A stretch of 64,000 bases of DNA from positions 30,059 through 94,058 of the forward strand of contig CAXMQQ010000084.1 in NCBI GenBank assembly GCA_964195545.1, written 5' to 3'. Source of the stretch: JAHEEL01 sp964195545. GTDB taxonomy: Bacteria; Actinomycetota; Acidimicrobiia; Spongiisociales; UBA5794. The notes beneath the pieces were generated by a model, which saw only the letters and a program-made list of their open reading frames with translations, had not been told where the DNA came from and did not search any database. The position numbers were made by a program, and so were the translations under genes. This document shows positions 42,381 through 51,061 of the stretch, piece after piece. The stretch's first letter is position 1. Each line of letters starts with the position of its first letter.

Positions 42381-42794
42381 CTAGCCCGTCAACGCTGCAA
42401 TGACCGCCAGCACTGCCAGGTTCAACAATGTCCATAGCAGAGCGGTCGTGGCGTAGCGGCGGAGCCAACGACCCCACGTCTCGGAGCGAACGGCGAGCGC
42501 CGTGCCAACCACGTACCAGAGAGGCAGGCTCGTCACGGCGCCGAAGATCACGACAGTTGTTCGCGATACCTCGATGAAGTCGAACGAGAGGAACCATGTC
42601 GTCGGGAGAGCGATGACGAGCATGAGGGCAGCGATGAAACTCGAAGCGACGTCCTGGAGATCGCCGGCCTCTCGGGGTCCGACGGCGAGCGCCAGCGCCA
42701 TCATCACGATCGGATAGGACAGCGCTATCAGCCCGGCCGTCGTTCGCCCAACGGTCTTCCGTCTGGGTGCAAACGAAACCCTATCTGAGGACAT
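42381..42794 (-). CDS. Four-TM membrane protein, unknown function
   Basis: 137 residues with four predicted membrane helices (GLIALSYPIVMMALALAV, FIAALMLVIALPTTWFL, TVVIFGAVTSLPLWYVVG, ALLWTLLNLAVLAVIAA) and a basic N-terminus. No family recognised. The ATG at 42794 has a GAGAG site. Isolated gene; a TAGTCT further upstream could be its promoter. Confidence 0.6.
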   Translation of the reverse strand: MSSDRVSFAPRRKTVGRTTAGLIALSYPIVMMALALAVGPREAGDLQDVASSFIAALMLVIALPTTWFLSFDFIEVSRTTVVIFGAVTSLPLWYVVGTALAVRSETWGRWLRRYATTALLWTLLNLAVLAVIAALTG

Positions 42795-42916
42795 GGATCT
42801 CTCGCTGGGCCATCAACTAGAGACTACTCCTCATGCAACGCAGCCGTCCTAATCGAACCTTGCGCCGACGAGTCCTGTCACAGCGTCCCGTCTGGCGAAT
42901 ACCTGCCTTCGGGGTC

Positions 42917-42922
42917 TAGCCT
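42917..42922 (+). promoter_or_regulatory. -10 box candidate of the second M23 gene
   Basis: TAGCCT, ten bases before the ATG at 42933. Confidence 0.35.
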
Positions 42923-42932
42923 GGAATACTGC

Positions 42933-44078
42933 ATGGCCTCATCCAAGTCGTTCTCCCCGATCGCTCTCATCCTCCTCCTCGCTCTGCTCGCGGTCGCCCC
43001 GATTCCGGCCGGCGCACAGACGAAGAGCGCCGTCGAAAACGCCGAAGCAGCTCAGGACCAGGCCTACCGCCAACTCCTCGAGGCCAACGAAGCCGTCGGT
43101 CAAGCACTCTCCGAACTCGAGGCGATCGACGACGAGGTCCATGCACTGGGCTACACGATCACCGTTCTCGATCGGAAGATCACGGAGTTCGACGAGCAAG
43201 TCGCTGATCTCACGGTGAGCGCCCAGGAACTCGTCGTCGAGGCATATACGAACTCAGGAACGGGCCTGGTGACGGCAGCGTTCACGGCAGGCTCCATCCA
43301 GGATCTCCTCACAAGTCAGACCCTCATCGGCGAGGCCACCGAGAGAGACCTCGCATCGCTCGATCTTCTCACGGTGGTCAACCGGGAGAACGACCGGTTG
43401 AAGGAGGAGGTCGCTGAGAAGCGGTCAGAGGTCGAAGTCCTGCAAGAGAATCAGAAGGTGCTCGTCGAGAGACTCGCCAACGAGCGAGCCAAGGCGGACG
43501 CGATCTATTCAGAGGCACAGGACAAGTACAAGGACGCCTACGCGAGGTATCAGGCAGAACTGAAGCGCCGGGCGGAGGAAGAAGCCCGTCGCCAGAGGGA
43601 AGAAGCTGCCCGACAAGCGGCTGCGAACAACTCGTCTGCAGCCGCCACCAGTGCCGCAGCGGCAGGCGTGCCTGCCTCGAGTACTCCTGGCGTCGTCTGT
43701 CCCGTCGCCGGCAATACGTGGTTCACCAACTCCTGGGGCGCGCCACGCTCCGGAGGTCGAACACACAAGGGTGTCGACATGATGGCATCCACCGGAACCC
43801 CGCTCGTCGCCATGGATTCGGGCAGGATCCGGATGAGCTGGCACTACGCCGGAGGTCGTCAGGTCTATGTCTATGCCGACAACGGCTACTTCTACTACTA
43901 CGCCCACTTGAACTCATACGCATCGGGCCTTGTCAACGGTCAGCGCGTCGCCAAGGGTCAGGTCATCGGCACCGTCGGATCGACGGGGAACGCTTCTGTT
44001 CCACACCTCCATCTCGGAATGGGACCGAGTTCCGGGGCCTATGTGAACCCCTACCCGACCGTTCGGGCGGCGTGCTGA
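42933..44078 (+). CDS. Secreted M23 peptidoglycan endopeptidase with coiled coil
   Basis: 381 residues: signal peptide (ALILLLALLAVAPIPAGA), coiled coil at about 30-235 ending in a basic rod (ELKRRAEEEARRQREEAAR), Ala/Ser linker, then a LytM domain with GRTHKGVDMMAS, YYYAHLNSYASG and VPHLHLGMG, so the zinc site is intact. It is a paralogue of the gene at 14155-15495 (same order, same WGAPRSGGRTHKGVDM stretch) with a short linker in place of the Thr-rich one. It probably trims septal or wall peptidoglycan. Confidence 0.88.
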   Translation: MASSKSFSPIALILLLALLAVAPIPAGAQTKSAVENAEAAQDQAYRQLLEANEAVGQALSELEAIDDEVHALGYTITVLDRKITEFDEQVADLTVSAQELVVEAYTNSGTGLVTAAFTAGSIQDLLTSQTLIGEATERDLASLDLLTVVNRENDRLKEEVAEKRSEVEVLQENQKVLVERLANERAKADAIYSEAQDKYKDAYARYQAELKRRAEEEARRQREEAARQAAANNSSAAATSAAAAGVPASSTPGVVCPVAGNTWFTNSWGAPRSGGRTHKGVDMMASTGTPLVAMDSGRIRMSWHYAGGRQVYVYADNGYFYYYAHLNSYASGLVNGQRVAKGQVIGTVGSTGNASVPHLHLGMGPSSGAYVNPYPTVRAAC

Positions 44079-44080
44079 TA

Positions 44081-44095
44081 GCCGCCTACGGCGGC
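44081..44095 (+). terminator. Small hairpin after the M23 gene
   Basis: GCCGCC-TAC-GGCGGC three bases after the stop codon; no T-tract. Possible terminator. Confidence 0.35.
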
Positions 44096-44124
44096 GCACC
44101 GAGCAACGAGTACTGGGTACCTCG

Positions 44125-44532
44125 TCAGGCGATGAAAGCGAGCAACGACGCGAAGATCGCTGTGAGCGCCATCATCCCACCAACCATGGTCACCGTATAC
44201 GTTCGCAACTGATCACGAATGACACCCTGGAAGCCATACATCCGGTCGTCCATGGTCTCGAATCGTCGATCCATACGGTCAAGTCGCCCGTCTACCTGTT
44301 CGAAGCGTTGGTCTACGATCTGGAACCGTCCGTCGATGGCATCGAATCGGAGACCGAGCAGTTCCTCGAGACGATCGAATCGCTGCTCCAGCACGGCGAC
44401 GTCCGACCTGGTCGCCAACTGTGCTCCCGGTTCGGGCGGCAGGTACGTCATGAGCGTGTCGGCATGGTCGTGACCGAACACCTCTTCAAGACGAGCATAC
44501 AGGGGGCTGGTGTCGGAGATGTGTGTGGGCAT
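44125..44532 (-). CDS. Coiled-coil protein with C-terminal membrane anchor
   Basis: 135 residues. The N-terminal 45 contain a short globular part (LYARLEEVFGHDHADTLM). A coiled coil follows with a recurring RFEQVDGRLDRMDRRFETMD pattern (period of seven), then one transmembrane helix at the C-terminus (VTMVGGMMALTAIFASLLAFI). This resembles the CCDC90/DUF1640-like and phage-tail-linked coiled-coil proteins in form only. A strong AAAGGGG site precedes the ATG. Function unknown. Confidence 0.65.
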   Translation of the reverse strand: MPTHISDTSPLYARLEEVFGHDHADTLMTYLPPEPGAQLATRSDVAVLEQRFDRLEELLGLRFDAIDGRFQIVDQRFEQVDGRLDRMDRRFETMDDRMYGFQGVIRDQLRTYTVTMVGGMMALTAIFASLLAFIA

Positions 44533-44632
44533 ATTGGCCCCTTTCTGGTCTTGGACATCGTGTCATGGGCGAGTGACAGATCTGTGATCGGGACCACCCT
44601 GTATTCCCATACTCGGTCCCTCCTGGCTGTCG

Positions 44633-44653
44633 GCATCTCGTATCTCATGTCTC
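44633..44653. repeat. Heptanucleotide tandem repeat (ATGTCTC family)
   Basis: GCATCTC, GTATCTC and ATGTCTC, ending 13 bases before the -10 box of the ABC exporter operon. Confidence 0.65.
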
Positions 44654-44665
44654 GCGGCGCGGTCC

Positions 44666-44671
44666 TAGCCT
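44666..44671 (+). promoter_or_regulatory. -10 box of the ABC exporter operon
   Basis: TAGCCT, nine bases before the ATG at 44681. Confidence 0.4.
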
Positions 44672-44680
44672 GGTTCGCCT

Positions 44681-45604
44681 ATGACACCTCTCATTCAGGC
44701 GACTGGGTTGACGAAACGATTCGGTGAATTCACTGCAGTTGATGACATCGATTTCTCTGTCGAGCAGGGTGAGTCGTTCGGGTTCCTCGGTCCGAATGGC
44801 GCAGGGAAGACCTCGACGATGCGGATGATCGGTGCCGTCAGTCCGATCACGGAAGGGTCACTCTCGGTCCTCGGTCTTGACCCCACGCAACAGGGTCCCC
44901 AACTTCGGTCCCGGCTCGGCGTTGTTCCGCAAGAAGACAATCTCGACCAGGAACTGACCGTCTACGACAACCTGATGATGTACGGGCGCTACTTCGACCT
45001 ATCACGCGCCGTGGTCAGAGAGCGGATCGACGAGCTGCTCGAGTTCGTCCAACTCACAGAGAAACGCAAGTCGAAGGTCGACTCTCTGTCGGGGGGAATG
45101 AAGAGGCGTCTGACAATCGCGCGGGGCCTCATCAACGAACCTGATCTCCTAATCCTGGACGAACCAACGACCGGGCTCGACCCGCAGGCACGTCATGTCC
45201 TCTGGGACCGCCTCTACAGACTCAAGCAGCAGGGGGTCACGCTGATCATCACGACGCACTACATGGACGAAGCGGAGCAGCTCTGCGACCGACTCGTCGT
45301 CATGGACAAGGCGAAGATCGTCGCAGAAGGCTCCCCACGCTCGCTCATCGAGGAGTACGCCCCTCGAGAGGTTGTCGAGGTGCGTTTCCCCAGCGGTGTA
45401 CTAGAAGATATTCCCGATCGCGTGAAGGAACTCGCACCCCGCACCGAGATCCTCGCCGATCGCGCTCTGTTGTATACGGACGACGCCGAATCAACAATCG
45501 CCGGCATCGCAGGTTCTGGTCTTGAGCCAGAGACGATCCTTGCCAGGAGATCATCGCTCGAGGATGTGTTCCTCCGCCTCACCGGCCGCTCCCTCGTCGA
45601 GTGA
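44681..45604 (+). CDS. ABC exporter ATP-binding protein, DrrA/NodI-like
   Basis: 307 residues. Walker A GFLGPNGAGKTSTMRM, Q-loop VVPQEDNLD, signature DSLSGGMKRRLTIARGL, Walker B LLILDEPTTGLDPQARH, H-loop TTHYMDEAEQL, then a C-terminal extension of about 80 residues as in drug and NodI-type exporters. The stop overlaps the next start by one base. With the two permeases downstream it forms a complete exporter; the cargo is unknown. Confidence 0.92.
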   Translation: MTPLIQATGLTKRFGEFTAVDDIDFSVEQGESFGFLGPNGAGKTSTMRMIGAVSPITEGSLSVLGLDPTQQGPQLRSRLGVVPQEDNLDQELTVYDNLMMYGRYFDLSRAVVRERIDELLEFVQLTEKRKSKVDSLSGGMKRRLTIARGLINEPDLLILDEPTTGLDPQARHVLWDRLYRLKQQGVTLIITTHYMDEAEQLCDRLVVMDKAKIVAEGSPRSLIEEYAPREVVEVRFPSGVLEDIPDRVKELAPRTEILADRALLYTDDAESTIAGIAGSGLEPETILARRSSLEDVFLRLTGRSLVE

Positions 45605-46380
45605 TGGCGACGCCCCTCTCTCTCCGTGTCTTCGAGGCCGAGGCCAGGGTGTACCGGCGAACCTGGCGGGGTTCGGTGATCTCGAGCTTCCTCAACCCGA
45701 TTCTCTACCTCGCTGCGATGGGCGTTGGTCTCGGATCCCTCGTCGACGAGAATCTCCCCGCCGGCGTTGAGGGAATCTCCTATCTCACGTTCCTTGCACC
45801 TGGTCTCCTGGTCGCTACCGCCATGCAAGCCGGCGCCGGTGAAGGCGCCTGGAAGGTCATGGCCGGTATCAAGTGGCAGAAGACGTATCACGCGAAACTC
45901 GCGACGCCGATCGGCATCCCGAGCCTGGTCATGGGACACATGCTGTGGGCCGGGGCGCGGGTGTTGATGGTTTCCGTGATCTTCGCGGTGATCATGTCGG
46001 CGTTCCAGGTCGCTCCGCTCTTCCAGTCGCTCTTGGCCGTCGGACCTGCCCTGCTGGTTGGGATCGCAATGGTGGCCGCAACCACTGCGTTCACAGCCAG
46101 GCTGGAGGAACCCACCGGCCTCCCCCTGTACTTCCGCTTCGTCATCATCCCGATGTTCCTGTTCTCTGGTGCGTTCTTCCCCATCACACAGCTGCCGGGG
46201 TGGCTCCAGCCGATCGCCTTCGCTACACCGATGTTCCACGGCGTCGAACTGAGCAGGGCCATCGTGGTCGGAACGGAACCGTCGGTCACGTGGTGGGTCA
46301 GTGTGGCGTATCTCTCAGCATGGATCGTGGTCGGAACGGCCCTCACCGTCGGCCCCTTCCGGGAGAGATTGACACCATGA
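45604..46380 (+). CDS. ABC-2 type permease (first)
   Basis: 258 residues with six hydrophobic helices; NodJ/DrrB-like features include the opening RVFEAEARVYRRTWRGS and FLFSGAFFPITQLPGWLQPIA near the fifth helix. The ATG at 45604 overlaps the ATPase stop (TGATG); a GTG one codon upstream is possible. The stop overlaps the next start (ATGA). Its sequence differs clearly from the second permease, so they likely form a heterodimer. Confidence 0.88.
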   Translation: MATPLSLRVFEAEARVYRRTWRGSVISSFLNPILYLAAMGVGLGSLVDENLPAGVEGISYLTFLAPGLLVATAMQAGAGEGAWKVMAGIKWQKTYHAKLATPIGIPSLVMGHMLWAGARVLMVSVIFAVIMSAFQVAPLFQSLLAVGPALLVGIAMVAATTAFTARLEEPTGLPLYFRFVIIPMFLFSGAFFPITQLPGWLQPIAFATPMFHGVELSRAIVVGTEPSVTWWVSVAYLSAWIVVGTALTVGPFRERLTP

Positions 46381-47180
46381 CGACCGATAGCCTCGTCCAC
46401 AGGGTCGTTCCACCGCTTCCTCGCCGGTGGAGAGGTCGATACCTCGTCGAGCGGAACATCATCTCCACCAAGTCGTTCTGGCCGGTCTTCCTCTCCGGAT
46501 TCTTCGAACCCGTGTTCTACCTCTTCGCCATCGGTGTCGGCATCGGGAAACTCGTGGGCGACGTCGAGGTAGCCGGGAACCCCGTTGAGTACACGGCATT
46601 CGTCGCACCGGCGATGCTGGCCGCATCCGCCATGAACGGGGCCGTCTTCGAGTCGACGAATCTCTTCTTCAAGCTGAAGTACGCCAAGATCTACGACGGG
46701 GTTCTGGCAACACCCGTCGAAGCAGGAGATGTCGCGACCGGCGAGATCACATGGGCTCTCATCCGGGGAACGCTCTACTCGGCCGCATTCCTCGTCGTCA
46801 TGGCGATCATGGGACTCATCCACTCCCCATACGGCGCGCTTGCCTTCCCAGCCACAATCCTCATCGGTTTCGCGTTTGGGGCCGCCGGAACGGCCATCAC
46901 GACGTACATGAAGACCTGGCAGGATCTCGACCTGGTGACGCTCGTCACGCTCCCGCTGTTCCTGTTCTCCGCGACCTTCTATCCGATCGACGTCTACCCG
47001 GAGTTCATGCAGATCATCACCTGGATTTCACCGCTCTACCACGGCGTCATCCTGATCCGTGGCCTCACCCTCGGGATCCTCGAGTGGACAATGCTGATCA
47101 ACGTCACCTACCTCGCGGCCATGGGAATCGCAGGTTCGTGGGTTACCGGCCGCCGCATCAAGACCCTTCTCTTGAAATAG
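46377..47180 (+). CDS. ABC-2 type permease (second)
   Basis: 267 residues with six hydrophobic helices. After a cytoplasmic N-terminus it reads LVERNIISTKSFWPVFLSGF and FLFSATFYPIDVYPEFMQII, the DrrB/NodJ pattern. The ATG overlaps the stop of the first permease by four bases; the much longer open frame from 45873 runs inside that gene and is a shadow. Last gene of the exporter operon. Confidence 0.88.
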   Translation: MTTDSLVHRVVPPLPRRWRGRYLVERNIISTKSFWPVFLSGFFEPVFYLFAIGVGIGKLVGDVEVAGNPVEYTAFVAPAMLAASAMNGAVFESTNLFFKLKYAKIYDGVLATPVEAGDVATGEITWALIRGTLYSAAFLVVMAIMGLIHSPYGALAFPATILIGFAFGAAGTAITTYMKTWQDLDLVTLVTLPLFLFSATFYPIDVYPEFMQIITWISPLYHGVILIRGLTLGILEWTMLINVTYLAAMGIAGSWVTGRRIKTLLLK

Positions 47181-47220
47181 CCAATCGACGAAACCCGTTC
47201 CACAAGGAACGGACCGTTGA

Positions 47221-47226
47221 TACGCT
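47221..47226 (+). promoter_or_regulatory. -10 box candidate of copZ-copA
   Basis: TACGCT, with a leader of about 20 bases carrying AAGGAG before the GTG at 47254. Confidence 0.4.
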
Positions 47227-47253
47227 CGGCACCCGAGCAGAGAAGGAGAATTC

Positions 47254-47469
47254 GTGTCCACCAGAACACTGAATGTCCCCGAGATTTCGTGCGGACACTG
47301 CAAGTCTTCGATCGAGAGCGCAGTGTCGCTACTCGATGGAGTTGACAAGGTCGAGGTCCACATCGAGGAACGCACCGTCGATCTCGACTACGACGGTTCT
47401 GATGCCACGTTCGACGCGATCGTGGCCGCCATCGAGGAGCAGGGCTACGACGTGCCCAACCGGGGCTGA
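47254..47469 (+). CDS. copZ: CopZ-like copper chaperone (HMA domain)
   Basis: 71 residues of one heavy-metal-associated fold: metal-binding C-x-x-C in PEISCGHCKSSIE, then VHIEERTVDLDY and IEEQGYDVP. It binds Cu(I) and hands it to the ATPase encoded next. GTG start with an AAGGAG site. The MxC motif of most HMA domains reads ISC here. Confidence 0.88.
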   Translation: MSTRTLNVPEISCGHCKSSIESAVSLLDGVDKVEVHIEERTVDLDYDGSDATFDAIVAAIEEQGYDVPNRG

Positions 47470-47490
47470 GAAGGGTCTGATCGGAGTCCA

Positions 47491-49656
47491 ATGACTACCG
47501 ACACACAGTCGATCACCTTCGACGTCGAAGGTATGACATGCGCTTCGTGCGCATTGAGGATCGAACGCGTCCTGGGAAAGCAGGACGGCGTCGAGACGGC
47601 CATCGTCAACTACGCGGGGCACGAGGCTCGGGCAGAGGTCGGTCCCGACGTCGACGTTGATGCCCTCCGGGCAGCGGTCGCGAAGATCGGATACGAGATC
47701 GAACCCGTCGTCGCCGGCGAGGAGCGGGTGAACGTCACCGAGCGCTACGACGCAGAGGTCATCTACCAACAGAAGAACCTGATCGGTGCGGCCGTTCTCA
47801 CCATCCCCGTGTTCCTGCTCGCCATGCTCGGCCCGGATGAGACGTGGAACTCCGCTCTCCAGGCGGTCCTCGCCACGGTGGTTGTATTCGGTTTCGGGTG
47901 GCAGTTCCACAGAGCGGCGTGGAAACAGATCACGTCGATGAGTCCAGCGATGGACACGCTGGTGTCGGTGGGAACCATCACCGCGTGGAGCTATTCGCTG
48001 TTCGCGATGCTCGAAGGATCTGCGGTCTTCTTCGACACCGCCGCCATGATCACAACGCTGATCCTGCTCGGTCGCTTCTTCGAGGCTCGGGCGAAGGGCC
48101 GTGCCTCTCGGGCTATCACCAAGCTCCTCGAATTGGGGGCGAAGCAGGCGCGGGTCCTGAGGGATGGTTCCGAGGCCATGATTGATGTGGGCGACGTCTT
48201 GGTCGGCGATACGGTGGTGGTGCTGCCTGGTGAGAAGATCCCGACGGACGGGCGGATCACGGCCGGGGCGACGAGTGTCGACGAGTCGATGCTTACGGGC
48301 GAGTCGATACCCATCGACAAGGTTCCAGGAGACGATGCGTTCGGGGCGACGATCAATCAGCAAGGTCGCCTCGAGATCGAGGTTCTCAAGGTTGGCGACG
48401 CCACTGCGCTGGCTCAGATCGTGCGACTGGTCGAGGATGCGCAGGCGACGAAGGCTCCGGTCCAGCGACTCGCTGATCGCGTGTCGGCTGTTTTCGTGCC
48501 GACCGTTCTCGCAATTGCAGCGGTCGTGTTCGTGGCATGGATGATCGTCAGCAGTGGAGACCTGCCTGTCGCTCTTCGCAATGCAGTTGCGGTGCTCATC
48601 ATCGCCTGCCCGTGCGCGATGGGACTCGCCACACCGACTGCGATCATGGTCGGTTCGGGACGCGGCGCCGAACTCGGTGTGCTCTTCAAGAACGCCGAGG
48701 TCTTCGAGCGGGCGAGGTCCGTGGACATTGTGGTCTTCGACAAGACCGGAACCCTTACTCGCGGTGCGATGACGCTCACCGATGTCGTTACCGACGATGA
48801 CGAGGCACACTTCCTTGCCCTCTCCGGATCGGTTGAAGCCGCCAGCGAGCATCCGATTGGAAAGGCCGTCGCCCTCGGCGCCGAGGAGCGCGACGTCGAA
48901 CTCTCCACACCGACAGCTTTCTCGGCGCTACGGGGTCAGGGGGTCGTCGGTACCGTTGATGGCGTTGAGGTCACCGTCGGGAAGGCCAAGTTGATGGCCG
49001 AACAGGGTCTCCAGATCCCCGAGCGATACATCGGGGCGATGGAGAAGATCGAAATTGCCGGCAACACGGCGTTCCTGGTCGGATGGAACGGCAGCGTGCG
49101 TGGGACTATCGGCGTCGCCGACACGGTGAGAGCGTCGTCGGCCGAAGCGGTCTCCGCTCTCCGGGAGATGGGTGTCGATGTCGTCATGCTCACCGGAGAC
49201 AACCGGAGAACCGCAGAGACGATCGCTGCGGAGATCGGCATCACCACGGTGATCGCAGAGGTCCTTCCCGGCGACAAGGCAGAAGAGATCCGCAGACTGC
49301 AGCACAACGGGAACTCGGTTGGCTTCGTCGGTGACGGCATCAACGATGCTCCGGCACTCACCCAGGCCGATCTCGGCATGGCGGTGGGGTCCGGGACCGA
49401 CGTCGCGATCGAAGCCGGTGACGTCGTCCTGATGAGCGGCGATCCGATGCTCGCCGTCACGTCACTGCGGCTCGCCAGAAGAACGTTCTCAACGATCAAA
49501 GAGAATCTCTTCTGGGCGTTCGGCTACAACACCGCGGCGATCCCGCTCGCCGCTCTCGGGTTCCTCAATCCGATGATCGCTGCCGGAGCGATGGCGTTCT
49601 CGTCGGTCTCCGTGGTCACGAATTCCCTTCGTCTGCGCGGCTTCGGACGGAATTGA
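47491..49656 (+). CDS. copA: Copper-translocating P-type ATPase
   Basis: 721 residues. One N-terminal HMA domain (GMTCASC, C17 and C20), eight membrane helices with the ion-binding C373-P-C375 (IACPCAMGLATPTA), phosphorylation D417 in FDKTGTLT, the HP motif (ASEHPIGKA), and the hinge GDGINDAPAL. A P1B-1 Cu(I) exporter. The N-terminal HMA and CopZ form the usual relay. Start ATG with a GGAG site 21 bases after copZ. No CsoR or CueR regulator lies in the window. Confidence 0.94.
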   Translation: MTTDTQSITFDVEGMTCASCALRIERVLGKQDGVETAIVNYAGHEARAEVGPDVDVDALRAAVAKIGYEIEPVVAGEERVNVTERYDAEVIYQQKNLIGAAVLTIPVFLLAMLGPDETWNSALQAVLATVVVFGFGWQFHRAAWKQITSMSPAMDTLVSVGTITAWSYSLFAMLEGSAVFFDTAAMITTLILLGRFFEARAKGRASRAITKLLELGAKQARVLRDGSEAMIDVGDVLVGDTVVVLPGEKIPTDGRITAGATSVDESMLTGESIPIDKVPGDDAFGATINQQGRLEIEVLKVGDATALAQIVRLVEDAQATKAPVQRLADRVSAVFVPTVLAIAAVVFVAWMIVSSGDLPVALRNAVAVLIIACPCAMGLATPTAIMVGSGRGAELGVLFKNAEVFERARSVDIVVFDKTGTLTRGAMTLTDVVTDDDEAHFLALSGSVEAASEHPIGKAVALGAEERDVELSTPTAFSALRGQGVVGTVDGVEVTVGKAKLMAEQGLQIPERYIGAMEKIEIAGNTAFLVGWNGSVRGTIGVADTVRASSAEAVSALREMGVDVVMLTGDNRRTAETIAAEIGITTVIAEVLPGDKAEEIRRLQHNGNSVGFVGDGINDAPALTQADLGMAVGSGTDVAIEAGDVVLMSGDPMLAVTSLRLARRTFSTIKENLFWAFGYNTAAIPLAALGFLNPMIAAGAMAFSSVSVVTNSLRLRGFGRN

Positions 49657-49692
49657 CAGGCACCGCTTGACCCGCCTCATTTTGCTCCCTTC

Positions 49693-51012
49693 ATGAACGT
49701 CATCATCGTCCCCACTCCCGGTCTGGGAGACTCCACCTACGTTTTCGAACATGCTGGCGTTGGCGTGATCGTCGATCCCCAGCGCGATATCGACCGGTTC
49801 GTGGAGGCTGCCGCTCACCTCGACACACGGTTCGTCCTCGAAACCCATCTCCACAACGACTACGTATCAGGTGGTAGAGCGATCGCCGCAACGACGGGCG
49901 CTGAACTCGTCATTCCGGCATCCGCCGGTGTGGCGTTCGAGCATCGACCGGCGTTCCACCAGGAAGAACTCGACGGCGGCGCGTTTACCGTCCGTCCGAT
50001 CCACACACCGGGTCACACACCGGAACACGTGAGCTACCTCGTTCTCATCGACGGAGAAGCCGTAGCCTTGTTCTCCGGGGGAAGCCTCCTCGTGGGGTCG
50101 GTCGGACGGACCGACCTGTTGGGCGTCGATCGCGCCGATCGACTCGCACGGCTTCAGTACGGGTCGATCACCCGCCTCGCCTCGCTGCCCGATCGTGTCG
50201 ACCTGTATCCGACACATGGGGCCGGGTCCTTCTGTACTGCGTCCGTCGCTGAGACCACCACATCATCGATCGGGACAGAGAAACATTCGAATCCGCTACT
50301 AGCGCACTCGTCGGAGGATTCGTTCGTCGTCGAGGCCCTCACCGACCTGCAGCCGTACCCGGACTACTACGCGTTCATGGGCCCGATCAATCTCACCGGT
50401 CCGAAGCCGATCCCGAGTGGCCCGATTCCATCCCTGAACGTCGACGAGATCCCCGACGGCGCCTTCGTTGTCGATATCCGACCGCATGCCGAATACGCCG
50501 CCGGCCATCTGATCGACTCGTACGGACTCGAACTCGAAGATCAGATGGGAGTATGGGCCGGGTGGCTCATCCCCTTCAACGAGCCGATCGTGCTCGTCGC
50601 CGATGCGAGCCAGAATGTCGAGAGTGCCGTAGCCCAGTTGGCTCGTATCGGCTACGACCGTGTGGTCGGCATCATCGACGACCTCACACCGTTCGACGAT
50701 CTCAGGAGCTACAGGCTCGCTCCGATCGCCGACCTCTTGCTGGAACTCCGACTCGGGTCACCCCAGATCCTCGATGTCCGCGCCCCCGGGGAGTGGGCTG
50801 CCGACTCGATCCCGGGTTCGATCCACAGGTACGTCCCGGATCTTCGCGACGAACTCCCAGCCGAACTCGACGTGAAACAACCGCTGTGGATCATCTGCGG
50901 AGGCGGCTACCGATCGGAGATGGCCGTGCGCTACCTGGAAGCGGGCGGGTTCCAGCCCACCGTCGTGGTCGGTGGAGGAGTAGGGGACGTCTTGGCCGCG
51001 CTGGCGGTCTGA
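49693..51012 (+). CDS. MBL-fold/rhodanese fusion, persulfide-dioxygenase-like
   Basis: 439 residues. The MBL domain (1-230) has ETHLHNDYVSGGRAIA, HTPGHTPEHVSYL and YPTHGAGSFC, the ETHE1-type pattern in which the second His of HxHxDH is replaced by Tyr. Two rhodanese domains follow. The first (about 250-340) has no catalytic Cys; the second has one in IICGGGYRSEMA. Such proteins oxidise glutathione or low-molecular-weight persulfides and move sulphane sulphur. It lies just beyond the end of the sulfhydrogenase-type hydrogenase operon. Confidence 0.85.
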   Translation: MNVIIVPTPGLGDSTYVFEHAGVGVIVDPQRDIDRFVEAAAHLDTRFVLETHLHNDYVSGGRAIAATTGAELVIPASAGVAFEHRPAFHQEELDGGAFTVRPIHTPGHTPEHVSYLVLIDGEAVALFSGGSLLVGSVGRTDLLGVDRADRLARLQYGSITRLASLPDRVDLYPTHGAGSFCTASVAETTTSSIGTEKHSNPLLAHSSEDSFVVEALTDLQPYPDYYAFMGPINLTGPKPIPSGPIPSLNVDEIPDGAFVVDIRPHAEYAAGHLIDSYGLELEDQMGVWAGWLIPFNEPIVLVADASQNVESAVAQLARIGYDRVVGIIDDLTPFDDLRSYRLAPIADLLLELRLGSPQILDVRAPGEWAADSIPGSIHRYVPDLRDELPAELDVKQPLWIICGGGYRSEMAVRYLEAGGFQPTVVVGGGVGDVLAALAV

Positions 51013-51040
51013 GCCAACAGCCAACGAAGAGTTCCTGTCT

Positions 51041-51061
51041 TTCTACTCTCTACTTCCTACG
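51041..51061. repeat. Possible pyrimidine-rich heptamer repeat
   Basis: TTCTACT, CTCTACT and TCCTACG between convergent genes. Period seven like the other arrays, but a different sequence. Confidence 0.35.

Noticed and set aside
45873..46376. Long N-terminal extension of the second ABC permease
   Set aside because: It lies inside the first permease in another frame; the ATG at 46377 overlapping that gene's stop is clearly the start.
47329..48852. 507-codon minus-strand open frame opposite copA
   Set aside because: A codon-bias shadow of copA; the plus-strand frame carries all P-type ATPase motifs.
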